Source: Kiritimatiellia bacterium (GTDB lineage Bacteria > Verrucomicrobiota > Kiritimatiellia > RFP12 > UBA1067). From it: a DNA stretch of 6,195 bases. The number at the start of each line of letters is the position of its first letter. The first letter of the stretch is position 1. The notes under the pieces were generated by a model, which worked only from the letters and a program-made list of their open reading frames with translations, searched no databases and was not told where the DNA came from. Shown one piece after another: positions 1 to 5,896 of this stretch. The DNA is taken from positions 1-6,195 of the forward strand of contig JAFPNP010000371.1 of the NCBI GenBank assembly GCA_017411125.1, written 5' to 3'. The position numbers were made by a program, and so were the translations under genes.

Positions 1-693
1 TCGCGCATCGCCCACGGCTTCGACGCCGCGAAGGTGCCGCTGGGCGACCGTCTCGCGACCCTCGACGCTGCGAACGTGAAGCTCACCGACTTCATCAACG
101 AGTCCCGCAAGTATGGCGAGACTGCCGAAATCGCCAAGCTCGACGCCCGCCGCGACATCATCTTCCGCGCCATCTGGAAGTTCGTCGAGACGCTTTCCGA
201 GCTGGACGGCGCGGGCGAGTTCGACTTCTCCGCCCGCCGCGTTCAGGCCGCGCTTGCCCCGTACAAGGGTCTCAACGTCCACTCCCTCACGAAGGAGACC
301 GAGGAAATCAAGGGGCTCATCTACGACCTTCTGGAGAAGGGTGACGTGCGAACCGAGGTGGGCTTCATAGGGCTGGATGCCGTACTCGGCGAGCTTGCCA
401 GCGCGAATAACGCGCTAGCCGAGAAGTACAATGCGCGTACGGACGCGGGTATCGGGCGCGAAGCCGAGAAAGGTGGCGAAACCACCGCGTCGCTGCGCAA
501 GTCGGTCGCGGAAATGGTCGTGGACGTCTTCGCGACGGTCAACGCGCTCGACCGCGTGATGCCGTCCGACGCGACGGCGGCGGCGGTGACGTCGCTCACG
601 TCTGTGGTGTCGCACTACAGGAATGTCGCCTCGCAGGGCGGAAAACGTCACGAAGAGCCGGAACCGGAGCCGGTTCCGCCGAATAACGGCTAA
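1..693 (+). CDS. DUF6261-like protein, 5'-truncated by the window edge
   Basis: The frame is open from the first base and ends at TAA 691-693, giving 230 visible residues. The true start is probably upstream, although an internal GTG at 34 exists. The protein is soluble and largely helical, with no signal peptide or membrane segment in the visible part. Counting from the first codon, an LDxRRDxIF block lies at about residues 47-55, a Y-x-x-L...E-x-x-x-I-x-x-L block at about 88-112, and GLD...L...NNAL...YNAR at about 124-146. This order matches my recollection of DUF6261 proteins, known mostly from Bacteroidota and of unknown function. The C-terminus ends in a Pro/Glu tail (EPEPEPVPP), which looks like a disordered tail. 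The gene is followed directly by a terminator hairpin. The family call is from memory of sequence pattern; no catalytic residues can be proposed. Confidence 0.6.
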   Translation, partial: SRIAHGFDAAKVPLGDRLATLDAANVKLTDFINESRKYGETAEIAKLDARRDIIFRAIWKFVETLSELDGAGEFDFSARRVQAALAPYKGLNVHSLTKETEEIKGLIYDLLEKGDVRTEVGFIGLDAVLGELASANNALAEKYNARTDAGIGREAEKGGETTASLRKSVAEMVVDVFATVNALDRVMPSDATAAAVTSLTSVVSHYRNVASQGGKRHEEPEPEPVPPNNG

Positions 694-711
694 AATTGCA
701 TAAAAACGGCG

Positions 712-1010
712 CTTCCGCGCCGAAAAAAGGTCCCACCGAAATTTTGGTGGGACTTTTTCCGTCTGGAAAAACGTTCCCGAAAATTTTGGCGGGCATTTTT
801 CCGGCCGGAAAAAGCTTCCCCAAAATTTTGGCGGGACTTCCGCCGCCGGAAAAAGCTTCCCCAAAATTTTGGCGGGGCTTCCGCCGCTGGAAAAAGCTTC
901 CCCAAAATTTTGGTGGGACTTCCGCCGCCGGAAAAAGTCTCCCCAAAATTTTGGCGGGGCTTCCGCCGCCAGAAAAAGCCGCATTGAAATTTCGGCGTTT
1001 CTTCCGCCTC
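712..1010. repeat. Tandem array of ~7 palindromic 41-42 bp units
   Basis: AAATTTTGG recurs at 739, 781, 823, 864, 905 and 946, and a decayed copy (AAATTTCGG) lies at 987. The spacings are 42, 42, 41, 41, 41 and 41 bp. Half-units flank the array on both sides (from about 712 and to about 1010). Each unit has two palindromic parts. One is a CCAAAATTTTGG core, perfect in units 3-6 (820-831, 861-872, 902-913, 943-954), within C-rich and G-rich arms. The other is a TTCCG...CGGAA stem flanked by A-tracts. In units 1 and 2 the second part is better formed: TTTTTCC-GTCT-GGAAAAA at 754-771, and a perfect 18-bp palindrome at 796-813. The outer units are the most divergent. The array fills most of the 423-nt gap between genes and does not look coding, because the 1-bp length changes shift any reading frame between units. 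Confidence 0.9.
723..758 (+). terminator. Rho-independent terminator of the DUF6261-like gene
   Basis: GTCCCACC (730-737) pairs perfectly with GGTGGGAC (746-753) around an 8-nt loop, followed by TTTTT (754-758). An A-tract (723-728) on the upstream side extends the stem and would let it work on the other strand too. It starts 29 nt after the stop codon. The hairpin is also the first full unit of the tandem array that follows, so terminator and repeat share sequence. Confidence 0.75.
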
Positions 1011-1031
1011 TACCGCTTCAATGCCGAAATG

Positions 1032-1040
1032 TGATATACT
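1032..1040 (+). promoter_or_regulatory. Extended -10 promoter for the esterase gene
   Basis: TGATATACT gives a TGn extension followed by TATACT at 1035-1040 (5 of 6 to TATAAT). It is the most AT-rich spot just past the array and points towards the gene at 1117. No convincing -35 is seen 16-18 bp upstream, as expected for extended -10 promoters. Transcription would start near 1046-1047, leaving a leader of about 70 nt. Confidence 0.5.
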
Positions 1041-1052
1041 TATTCCGTTCTG

Positions 1053-1067
1053 CGAAAGGGGCTTTCG
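1053..1067 (+). other. Short hairpin in the esterase leader
   Basis: CGAAAG (1053-1058) and CTTTCG (1062-1067) form a 6-bp perfect stem with a GGG loop, just downstream of the predicted transcription start. There is no T-run after it, so it is not a terminator. It could stabilise the mRNA 5' end, bind a regulator, or be the 5' exon hairpin of a former group II intron, because GTGCG (1067-1071) follows at once. It may also be chance. Confidence 0.3.
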
Positions 1068-1116
1068 TGCGGAGTTCCTTTAACCTTAGAATAGAACAAG
1101 CGAAAGGCAAACAACC

Positions 1117-2571
1117 ATGAAAGAGAAAGCCATGCACGGAAAGCCGCATGTACGGTTTGACGAGGGGGAAGCCGCATTGGCGGCGACGCCGATGCGCGGG
1201 TCTCTGTTCTGCAAAATGTGTAACTTGCACATGGCGCTGTGCATTGTGGCGACGGTTTCGGTGCAATCCGCATTGTGCTCGGCAAAGGCGGAACCGCTGT
1301 TCGCCAAGTACCGTTTCGATGCAAAGTCGAATACATACCAGGTGGATGGCACGGCGAAAGTAGAGGCGTTCGTGGCGGACAGACGCGGTGCGCTCGCCAC
1401 GAACGGCGTCGTGGAAGTATGGGTCGACGACGGCTGGACGAACGTCGTCTGGCGGCGTACCGTCGACCTTGCAAAGGAGCCCCGCATCAAGATGGAGTTC
1501 ACGCGCGCGACGCCGGGATCGCTTCGCATCTACATGAAGGGGAAGAACATCCCCGTACGTCAGAGGATGGACCGCATGATCTTCGGAGTGGAGCGAATAG
1601 AGCCATTTACGCCGTGTCCGCCGGACTTCGAGGCGTACTGGCGCGGCGAGCTCGCGCGCCTCGAACGCGAGGTCCCGATCGCGGCGGAGAAGACACCCGC
1701 TCCGAAATTCGACACGGAAGACCACAAGGCGTACTACGTGAGCTTCGCGACGTTCGGCGGGGGGCGCATTTACGGATTGCTGCTGGTGCCGAATGGCGAT
1801 GGCAGGTTTCCGGCCATGGTGAACGTGCCGGGCGCGGGGCCTGGGACGAACACGATATTTCCGTCGGCGAGGCAACTCGTGCGCAAAGGCTGGATTACCT
1901 TGCTGATGAACGTACACGGAATCCCGCTGACGGGCACGAACGCCGAATACCATGCCCGCTTCAAGAAATGGTTCGACGACTACGCGACGAAGGCAGGCGA
2001 ACCGCGCTACCAGTACGTCGGCTACGCCGAAAGCCGCGAGGCGCCGTTCTACCACCGCGCGATTCTCGGCATGACGCGCGCAATCGACTGGCTCGCGAAG
2101 GAGCCGTACGCGAATCCGTCGCGGTTCGTCTATTATGGATGCAGCCAGGGCGGAGGGTTCGGGCTATACCTCACCGCGATGTGGGGACGTTTCGCGAAGT
2201 CGCTGATCCTCTGCCCCAACAAGTGCGACATGCTCGCATACCGGGCCGGCCGCCAGCCGGGAAGCTCTCATATCATGAACCAGAAGCCGGAGAATATCGC
2301 GGCGGCGGAGAAGAACGCGCCGTACCACGACAACTGCAACTTCGCGCGGATGATCCACACGCCTGTCCGCATGGTGTACGGCACGGCGGACGACGACTGC
2401 CAGACCGTCGGCGGCATCGCCGCGTTCAACCGCATCGCGTCCAAAGACAAGCAGCTTCGCCTCCTGTCGGGCAAGGGCCATGGCTGGTTCACGGGCGGTT
2501 TCGACAAATGGTTGTTCGATTTCCGTCATGCAATTTACCCTTGCAATAGGGGCGCGGATTTGGCATACTAG
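1117..2571 (+). CDS. Secreted acetyl-xylan esterase / cephalosporin-C deacetylase-like hydrolase (AXE1 family)
   Basis: A 484-residue alpha/beta hydrolase that probably removes acetyl groups from xylan or other plant glycans outside the cytoplasm. A hydrophobic stretch (about residues 39-53) followed by AKA (56-58) looks like a signal peptide. Residues ~60-160 are beta-rich and Ig-like, and the AXE1 domain spans about 166-472. Visible landmarks are the FEAYW motif (171-175), typical of the domain start, the nucleophile elbow G-C-S-Q-G-G with Ser343, the likely acid Asp425 in YGTADDD, and His455 in GHGWF. The Asp-His spacing (30) is close to that of B. subtilis Cah (29, from memory). Start: ATG 1117 has AAAGG at 1103-1107. 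However, it gives a long, partly acidic n-region that overlaps an intron-like RNA, so in-frame ATGs at 1192, 1216 or 1231 are alternatives, though none has a clear ribosome binding site. The acetyl substrate is inferred from the family. Confidence 0.85.
   Translation: MKEKAMHGKPHVRFDEGEAALAATPMRGSLFCKMCNLHMALCIVATVSVQSALCSAKAEPLFAKYRFDAKSNTYQVDGTAKVEAFVADRRGALATNGVVEVWVDDGWTNVVWRRTVDLAKEPRIKMEFTRATPGSLRIYMKGKNIPVRQRMDRMIFGVERIEPFTPCPPDFEAYWRGELARLEREVPIAAEKTPAPKFDTEDHKAYYVSFATFGGGRIYGLLLVPNGDGRFPAMVNVPGAGPGTNTIFPSARQLVRKGWITLLMNVHGIPLTGTNAEYHARFKKWFDDYATKAGEPRYQYVGYAESREAPFYHRAILGMTRAIDWLAKEPYANPSRFVYYGCSQGGGFGLYLTAMWGRFAKSLILCPNKCDMLAYRAGRQPGSSHIMNQKPENIAAAEKNAPYHDNCNFARMIHTPVRMVYGTADDDCQTVGGIAAFNRIASKDKQLRLLSGKGHGWFTGGFDKWLFDFRHAIYPCNRGADLAY
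1127..1210 (+). mobile_element. Putative relic of a group II intron 3' end (domain V and VI-like)
   Basis: Positions 1139-1158 begin GAAAGCCGCATG and end TACGGTTT. They resemble the 3' half of bacterial group II intron domain V (GAAA loop, then GTACGGTTC-type strand), about 17 of 20 positions by my recollection of the consensus. The 5' half (from 1127, AAGCC) keeps the AGC triad at 1128-1130 and pairs with GGTTT. It is about 2 nt short and has mismatches. After a GACGAGGGGG linker, CGCATTGGCG (1173-1182) and CGCCGATGCG (1187-1196) form a 10-bp stem with one G-U pair, closed by a GCGA tetraloop. That is where domain VI should lie. The segment ends with CTCTGTTCTGC, like common intron 3' ends. 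Translated, it gives HVRFDEG, a peptide I associate with read-through of intron ends. No reverse transcriptase is present. Degenerate and unlikely to splice. Confidence 0.45.
2541..2569 (+). promoter_or_regulatory. Promoter for the VOC-dhaK-permease gene group
   Basis: TTGCAA (2541-2546, 4 of 6 to TTGACA) is followed after exactly 17 bp by CATACT (2564-2569, 4 of 6 to TATAAT). A TGG just before it gives an extended -10 (TGnCATACT). It overlaps the last codons and the stop of the esterase gene and would start transcription near 2576. The leader to the ATG at 2692 would be about 115 nt. Its form resembles the promoter at 1032-1040 (TGnTATACT). Confidence 0.5.
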
Positions 2572-2691
2572 ACGTGTCGGGCCTTTTAGATGCGCAGGGA
2601 AGTTTCAGCGAGTTCCGCCAAGCCGTGCGACTTGCCTCGCGAACGGCGTATAAGGGAGGTTCCGCAAGCGTTTCGAAGGAAGAAATCGGTT

Positions 2692-3018
2692 ATGGAAAAG
2701 ACTTACATGCACACGGGCATTCCCGTGGCCGAAAAGATGGAGGGCATGAACTACATGCCCGGCCTGAAGGTTTGGATCTGCAACAACGACGAGTACAAGA
2801 TCGAATACCTCTATTGGGAGCGCGACACCCTGTGCGCATGGCGCATGGTCGCCGAGACGCACGTCGCGTACAACGTCAAGGACGTCGACGAGGCGGTGAA
2901 GGAGGCCGTGGCGGCCGGTGCGGACGTGCTGCTTCCCAAGTACTCCCTCGGCGGAACGTGCGCGATCGCGTACGTCGGCTGGCCGAACGGTCCGCAGGTG
3001 GAGTTCTTCCAGGACTAG
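2692..3018 (+). CDS. VOC (glyoxalase/bleomycin resistance fold) family protein
   Basis: A 108-residue cytoplasmic protein of the vicinal-oxygen-chelate superfamily. Two betaalphabetabetabeta modules are recognisable: HTGIPV opens the first, and HVAYNV followed by a DVDEAVKEA helix opens the second. Candidate metal ligands sit at His7, Glu38, His57 and Glu105. The last three spacings (19 and 48) closely match E. coli glyoxalase I (18 and 48), whereas the first module is about 20 residues shorter. This favours a metal-dependent enzyme over a binding protein, but the reaction cannot be read from sequence. Next to dhaK, methylglyoxal detoxification or an isomerase/epimerase step on a small sugar are possible (inference). 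Start: ATG 2692 has AAGGA at 2676-2680, and the family fold begins there. The frame stays open upstream to ATG 2590, but that extension is Arg-rich and unlike the family. It lies 30 nt before dhaK. Confidence 0.75.
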   Translation: MEKTYMHTGIPVAEKMEGMNYMPGLKVWICNNDEYKIEYLYWERDTLCAWRMVAETHVAYNVKDVDEAVKEAVAAGADVLLPKYSLGGTCAIAYVGWPNGPQVEFFQD

Positions 3019-3048
3019 TTCGTATCAGCAAAGAAAGGATTTCCCGAA

Positions 3049-4047
3049 ATGATGAAGAAGTTCATTAACGATCCCGCCAACCTTACCAAGGAACTGCTTG
3101 AAGGCCTCGTCGGGTGCTATTCCGACACGCTTGCGCTCGTCAACGAGAAGATCGTCGTGCGCAAGACGCCCAAGAGCGCGGACAAGGTTGCTCTCGTCGC
3201 GTTCGGCGGCTCCGGCCACGAGCCAGCAATGCATGGATTTGTCGGCGAGGGCATGCTCGATGCCTGCGTCGCGGGCGACATTTTTGCCGCTCCCGGCGGC
3301 GAAAAGGTGTTCGAGGCTCTCGACTACGTGAAGCGCGACGCCGGCACGCTGCTCATAACCCTCAACCACAACGGCGACCGCATGAGCGGAAGCAAGGCGA
3401 TGCGCAAGGCGCAGAAGGCGGGCCTCAAGGTCGTGGAGATCGTCATACACGACGACATCGCCCAGGGACCCGACACCCCGATCGAGGACAAGCGCGGCCT
3501 CGGCGGCGTGATTCCGTTCATCAAGGTCGTCGGAGCGGCGGCTGAGGAAGGCAAGTCTCTCGACGAGATCGTGGAGCTTGCGAACAAGTTCAACGAGGGC
3601 ATAGCGACGCTCTCCGTGGCGCTCAAGGTCGCCACCCATCCGCAGAACGGCGGCGAGATCGGTTCGCTGGCCGACGACGAGATGGAAATCGGCATGGGAC
3701 AGCACGGCGAGGGCGGCGGCGGCATTTCGAAGATGTGCAGCGCCGACGAGACGGTCGAGAAGATGCTCCCTTCGCTAGTCAAGGCCACGAAGCTCGCCTC
3801 CGGCGACAAGGCGCTGCTGCTCATCAACGGTTCCGGCGCCACGACGACGATGGAAATGCTCATCTGCTACCGCAAGGCGAAGTCCATGCTGGAGGCGATG
3901 GGCGTCACCGTGCTGCCGGGCAAGTGCGACGAGCTTCTGACCGTCCAGGAGATGGCCGGCTTCCAGATGATCCTCTGCAAGTGCTGCGACGCGTGCGCAA
4001 AGTATCTCGCCGCGCCGGCGAACGCGCCTTATTGGACGACCCGCTGA
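3049..4047 (+). CDS. dhaK: Dihydroxyacetone kinase subunit DhaK
   Basis: A 332-residue cytoplasmic DhaK-domain protein that binds dihydroxyacetone (or a related short keto-sugar) for phosphorylation by a DhaL partner. The three hallmark residues are present and in register with E. coli DhaK: His57 in GGSGHEP, Asp110 in LNHNGD, and His219 in MGQHGE, the histidine that holds the substrate as a covalent hemiaminal. The N-terminus (KKFINDP) and C-terminus are typical, and the protein is only about 24 residues shorter than the E. coli one. Start: ATG 3049 has AGAAAGGA at 3032-3039; the second ATG (3052) is possible. Odd points: a CKCCDAC cysteine cluster (310-316) replaces the usual L-K-V-D-D-E segment near the C-terminus, and no dhaL or dhaM follows. 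The phosphoryl donor (ATP or PTS) is therefore unknown, and the substrate may differ from dihydroxyacetone. Confidence 0.9.
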   Translation: MMKKFINDPANLTKELLEGLVGCYSDTLALVNEKIVVRKTPKSADKVALVAFGGSGHEPAMHGFVGEGMLDACVAGDIFAAPGGEKVFEALDYVKRDAGTLLITLNHNGDRMSGSKAMRKAQKAGLKVVEIVIHDDIAQGPDTPIEDKRGLGGVIPFIKVVGAAAEEGKSLDEIVELANKFNEGIATLSVALKVATHPQNGGEIGSLADDEMEIGMGQHGEGGGGISKMCSADETVEKMLPSLVKATKLASGDKALLLINGSGATTTMEMLICYRKAKSMLEAMGVTVLPGKCDELLTVQEMAGFQMILCKCCDACAKYLAAPANAPYWTTR

Positions 4048-4077
4048 CGGCGGCAACACGCGAAGCGGAATAGACAA

Positions 4078-5031
4078 GTGCTGCGCTACATAGTCAGAAG
4101 ACTTCTGGAGTTGATTCCGACCACGATCGGGATTCTCGTGCTTACGTTCGTCCTGTTCAACGTCGTCGGCGGCTCGTCCGCCGAGGTCGTGCTCGGGAAG
4201 AACGCCACAAAGGCGTCCATCGAGGCGTTCAACAAACGCTACGGGTTCGACAAGCCGCTGCTCGTGAACACGAAAAGCGGCGAGTCGTTCTTCGATTCGC
4301 AGTTCTTCCACTTCGTCGCCAATGTGGCGAAAGGGGAGTTCGGCGACTCGACCGAACATCGCGAACCCGTGGTGGACGTGCTGAAGCGCGGCGTGGGGCC
4401 GTCGCTGTCGCTAACCGTTCCGATACTTCTGGGCTGCACCGTCCTAGGTCTTGCGCTGGCGCTTGGGTGCGCGGCGTTCCGCGGCGGCGCGTTCGACAGG
4501 TCGGTGCTCGTGATGTCCACTGTGCTTATGAGCGTGAACTACGTGGTGTGGGTCCTCGCGGGACAGTTCTTCCTCGCGTTCAAGCTGCGGCTTTTCCCGA
4601 TATGGGGATACGAGAGCGCGTTCTACATCGTGCTTCCCGCGATGATCGGCGTGCTGTCGTCGCTTGGCGTGGACATCCGCTTCTTCCGCACCGCCGTCCT
4701 GGACGAGATATACAAGCCCTACGTGCGCACCGCCCGCGCGAAGGGTCTTTCCGGCGCTAAGATACTCGTGAAGCACGTGCTGCGCAACTCGCTTATTCCC
4801 ATCGTGACGTTCATTTCGCTGTCGATACCGTATCTCTTCACCGGGTCGCTTCTGCTGGAGACCTTCTTCGGCATTCCGGGGCTCGGCAGCGTGTCGCTGA
4901 ACGCGATCAACTCCGCCGACCTTGCCGTGGTGCGCGCGGTCGTGCTGCTCGGCGCGTTGCTCTACCAGGTAGTGAACCTTCTTACAGACCTCGCCTACGC
5001 GGCGCTTGATCCGAGAGTGAGGCTTGGCTAG
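4078..5031 (+). CDS. ABC transporter permease, DppB/OppB type
   Basis: A 317-residue inner-membrane permease of the dipeptide/oligopeptide importer family. The N-terminus (LRYIVRRLLELIPT) is the classic start of these proteins and fixes the GTG at 4078, although the upstream ribosome binding site is weak. Hydrophobic segments lie at about residues 11-30, 109-131, 141-163, 182-200, 236-258 and 282-305. The cytoplasmic EAA loop that docks on the ATPase is clear at about 215-241 (RTARAKGL ... KHVLRNSLIP), and the C-terminus ends in the usual ALDPRVR. Between the first and second membrane segments is a periplasmic region of about 75 residues containing YGFDKPL and KGEFGDS, as usual for the family. 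It lies 30 nt after dhaK and 1 nt before the partner permease. The substrate (peptide, muropeptide or oligosaccharide) cannot be told from the permease. Confidence 0.9.
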   Translation: MLRYIVRRLLELIPTTIGILVLTFVLFNVVGGSSAEVVLGKNATKASIEAFNKRYGFDKPLLVNTKSGESFFDSQFFHFVANVAKGEFGDSTEHREPVVDVLKRGVGPSLSLTVPILLGCTVLGLALALGCAAFRGGAFDRSVLVMSTVLMSVNYVVWVLAGQFFLAFKLRLFPIWGYESAFYIVLPAMIGVLSSLGVDIRFFRTAVLDEIYKPYVRTARAKGLSGAKILVKHVLRNSLIPIVTFISLSIPYLFTGSLLLETFFGIPGLGSVSLNAINSADLAVVRAVVLLGALLYQVVNLLTDLAYAALDPRVRLG

Positions 5032-5032
5032 C

Positions 5033-5890
5033 ATGAAGTCGCTTTGGAACAGATTGAGCGCGGGCGGCAAGCTCTGCCTTCTCGTAATAGCGGCGTACTT
5101 CATGTGCGCGGCATGGGGCGGCGTCCGTTCCGCCCGCGCCCGGTGGGCGGACGTCACGCCGGGCTACAACGTCGTGAACGAAAACGCCCGCTACCAGCCG
5201 CCGTCGGCGGAGCACTGGATGGGAACGGACAACCTCGGGCGCGACGTTTCGGCGCGTCTCGTGCAGGGCGCGTGGATTTCATTCCAGGTGGGCATTGGCA
5301 CGTCGCTGATAGCAATTCCGCTTGGCGTGCTGCTCGGACTTCTCGGCGGCTATTTTGGCGGCAAGGTGGATTCGGTCGTCGTGTGGCTTTGCGCCACGGT
5401 GGCTTCCATGCCGGGGCTTCTCTTCATTCTCGCGATTTCGCTTATCGCCGGCAAGGGCATTCTCGGAATCCTGCTCGGCATAGGCCTGACCACGTGGGTC
5501 GGCGTGTGCCGCACGATCCGCGCAGAGGTGATGAAGCACCGCGACCGCGCCTACGTGCAGGCGGCGCGGGTTCTGGGGTATTCGCATTTGCGGATTATGT
5601 TCAGGCACATACTGCCGAATGTCGCCCACCTCATCCTCATACAGTTCTCCATCCGTTTCCCCGGATCGGTCGCGACTGAAGTGTTCATCAGCTTCCTCGG
5701 CATCGGCGTGCAGGGCGAGCCGAGCTGGGGCGTGATGATAAACAACGCGCGTCTCCGTTTGTGGCAGGGCATATGGTGGGAGATGACGGCGGTGACCGCC
5801 GCAATCTTCATTCTCGTGTTGGTGTTCAACCATCTCGCGGACGAATTGCGCGACATCCTCGACCCCGCCTTGCGCAACGAAAGGTCGTAA
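5033..5890 (+). CDS. ABC transporter permease, DppC/OppC type
   Basis: A 285-residue inner-membrane permease that pairs with the preceding gene product to form the importer channel. Landmarks in order are a first membrane segment at about residues 12-30, the hallmark HWMGTDNLGRDVSARL block (61-76), and membrane segments from about 83 onward. The EAA loop follows at about 174-197 (YVQAARVLGY ... RHILPN), then SFLGIGVQ...SWG (220-232), a final segment near 250-268, and the terminal ILDPALR. Start: ATG 5033 is preferred because GTGAGG at 5017-5022 is well placed and it begins 1 nt after the upstream stop. A TTG at 5024, overlapping the previous gene, would add three residues. Neither the ATPase subunits nor a binding protein is in view. 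Confidence 0.9.
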   Translation: MKSLWNRLSAGGKLCLLVIAAYFMCAAWGGVRSARARWADVTPGYNVVNENARYQPPSAEHWMGTDNLGRDVSARLVQGAWISFQVGIGTSLIAIPLGVLLGLLGGYFGGKVDSVVVWLCATVASMPGLLFILAISLIAGKGILGILLGIGLTTWVGVCRTIRAEVMKHRDRAYVQAARVLGYSHLRIMFRHILPNVAHLILIQFSIRFPGSVATEVFISFLGIGVQGEPSWGVMINNARLRLWQGIWWEMTAVTAAIFILVLVFNHLADELRDILDPALRNERS

Positions 5891-5896
5891 AGTCCG

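Noticed and set aside
712..1010. The array as a CRISPR
   Set aside because: The 41-42 bp units are contiguous and similar along their whole length. There are no unique spacers between conserved repeats and no cas genes.
696..1034. Open frames of 70-190 codons on both strands through the repeat array (e.g. 696-1034 +, 415-984 -, 596-946 -), with repeated PKILAGLPPPEK-like peptides
   Set aside because: The repeat unit simply lacks stop codons in several frames. The 1-bp changes in unit length move the peptide from one frame to another between units, there is no ribosome binding site, and the best structure is DNA/RNA palindromes.
1018..2055. 345-codon open frame on the - strand opposite the esterase
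   Set aside because: It is a high-GC shadow frame, rich in Arg and His, with no recognisable domain and opposite a gene with clear catalytic motifs.
1239..2549. 436-codon + strand frame overlapping the esterase
   Set aside because: Arg/Gly/His-rich composition typical of an out-of-frame reading of GC-rich coding DNA. The esterase frame carries the GxSxG motif and signal peptide.
2649..2654. TATAAG as a second -10 box upstream of the VOC gene
   Set aside because: No -35 at a proper distance and no TGn extension. The element at 2541-2569 is better supported.
2590..2691. N-terminal extension of the VOC protein from ATG 2590
   Set aside because: The extension is Arg-rich, unlike the family, and has no good ribosome binding site. 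ATG 2692 has one and starts right at the fold.
5024..5032. TTG start for the OppC-type permease
   Set aside because: ATG 5033 is only three codons on, has a better placed GTGAGG, and needs no rare start codon.
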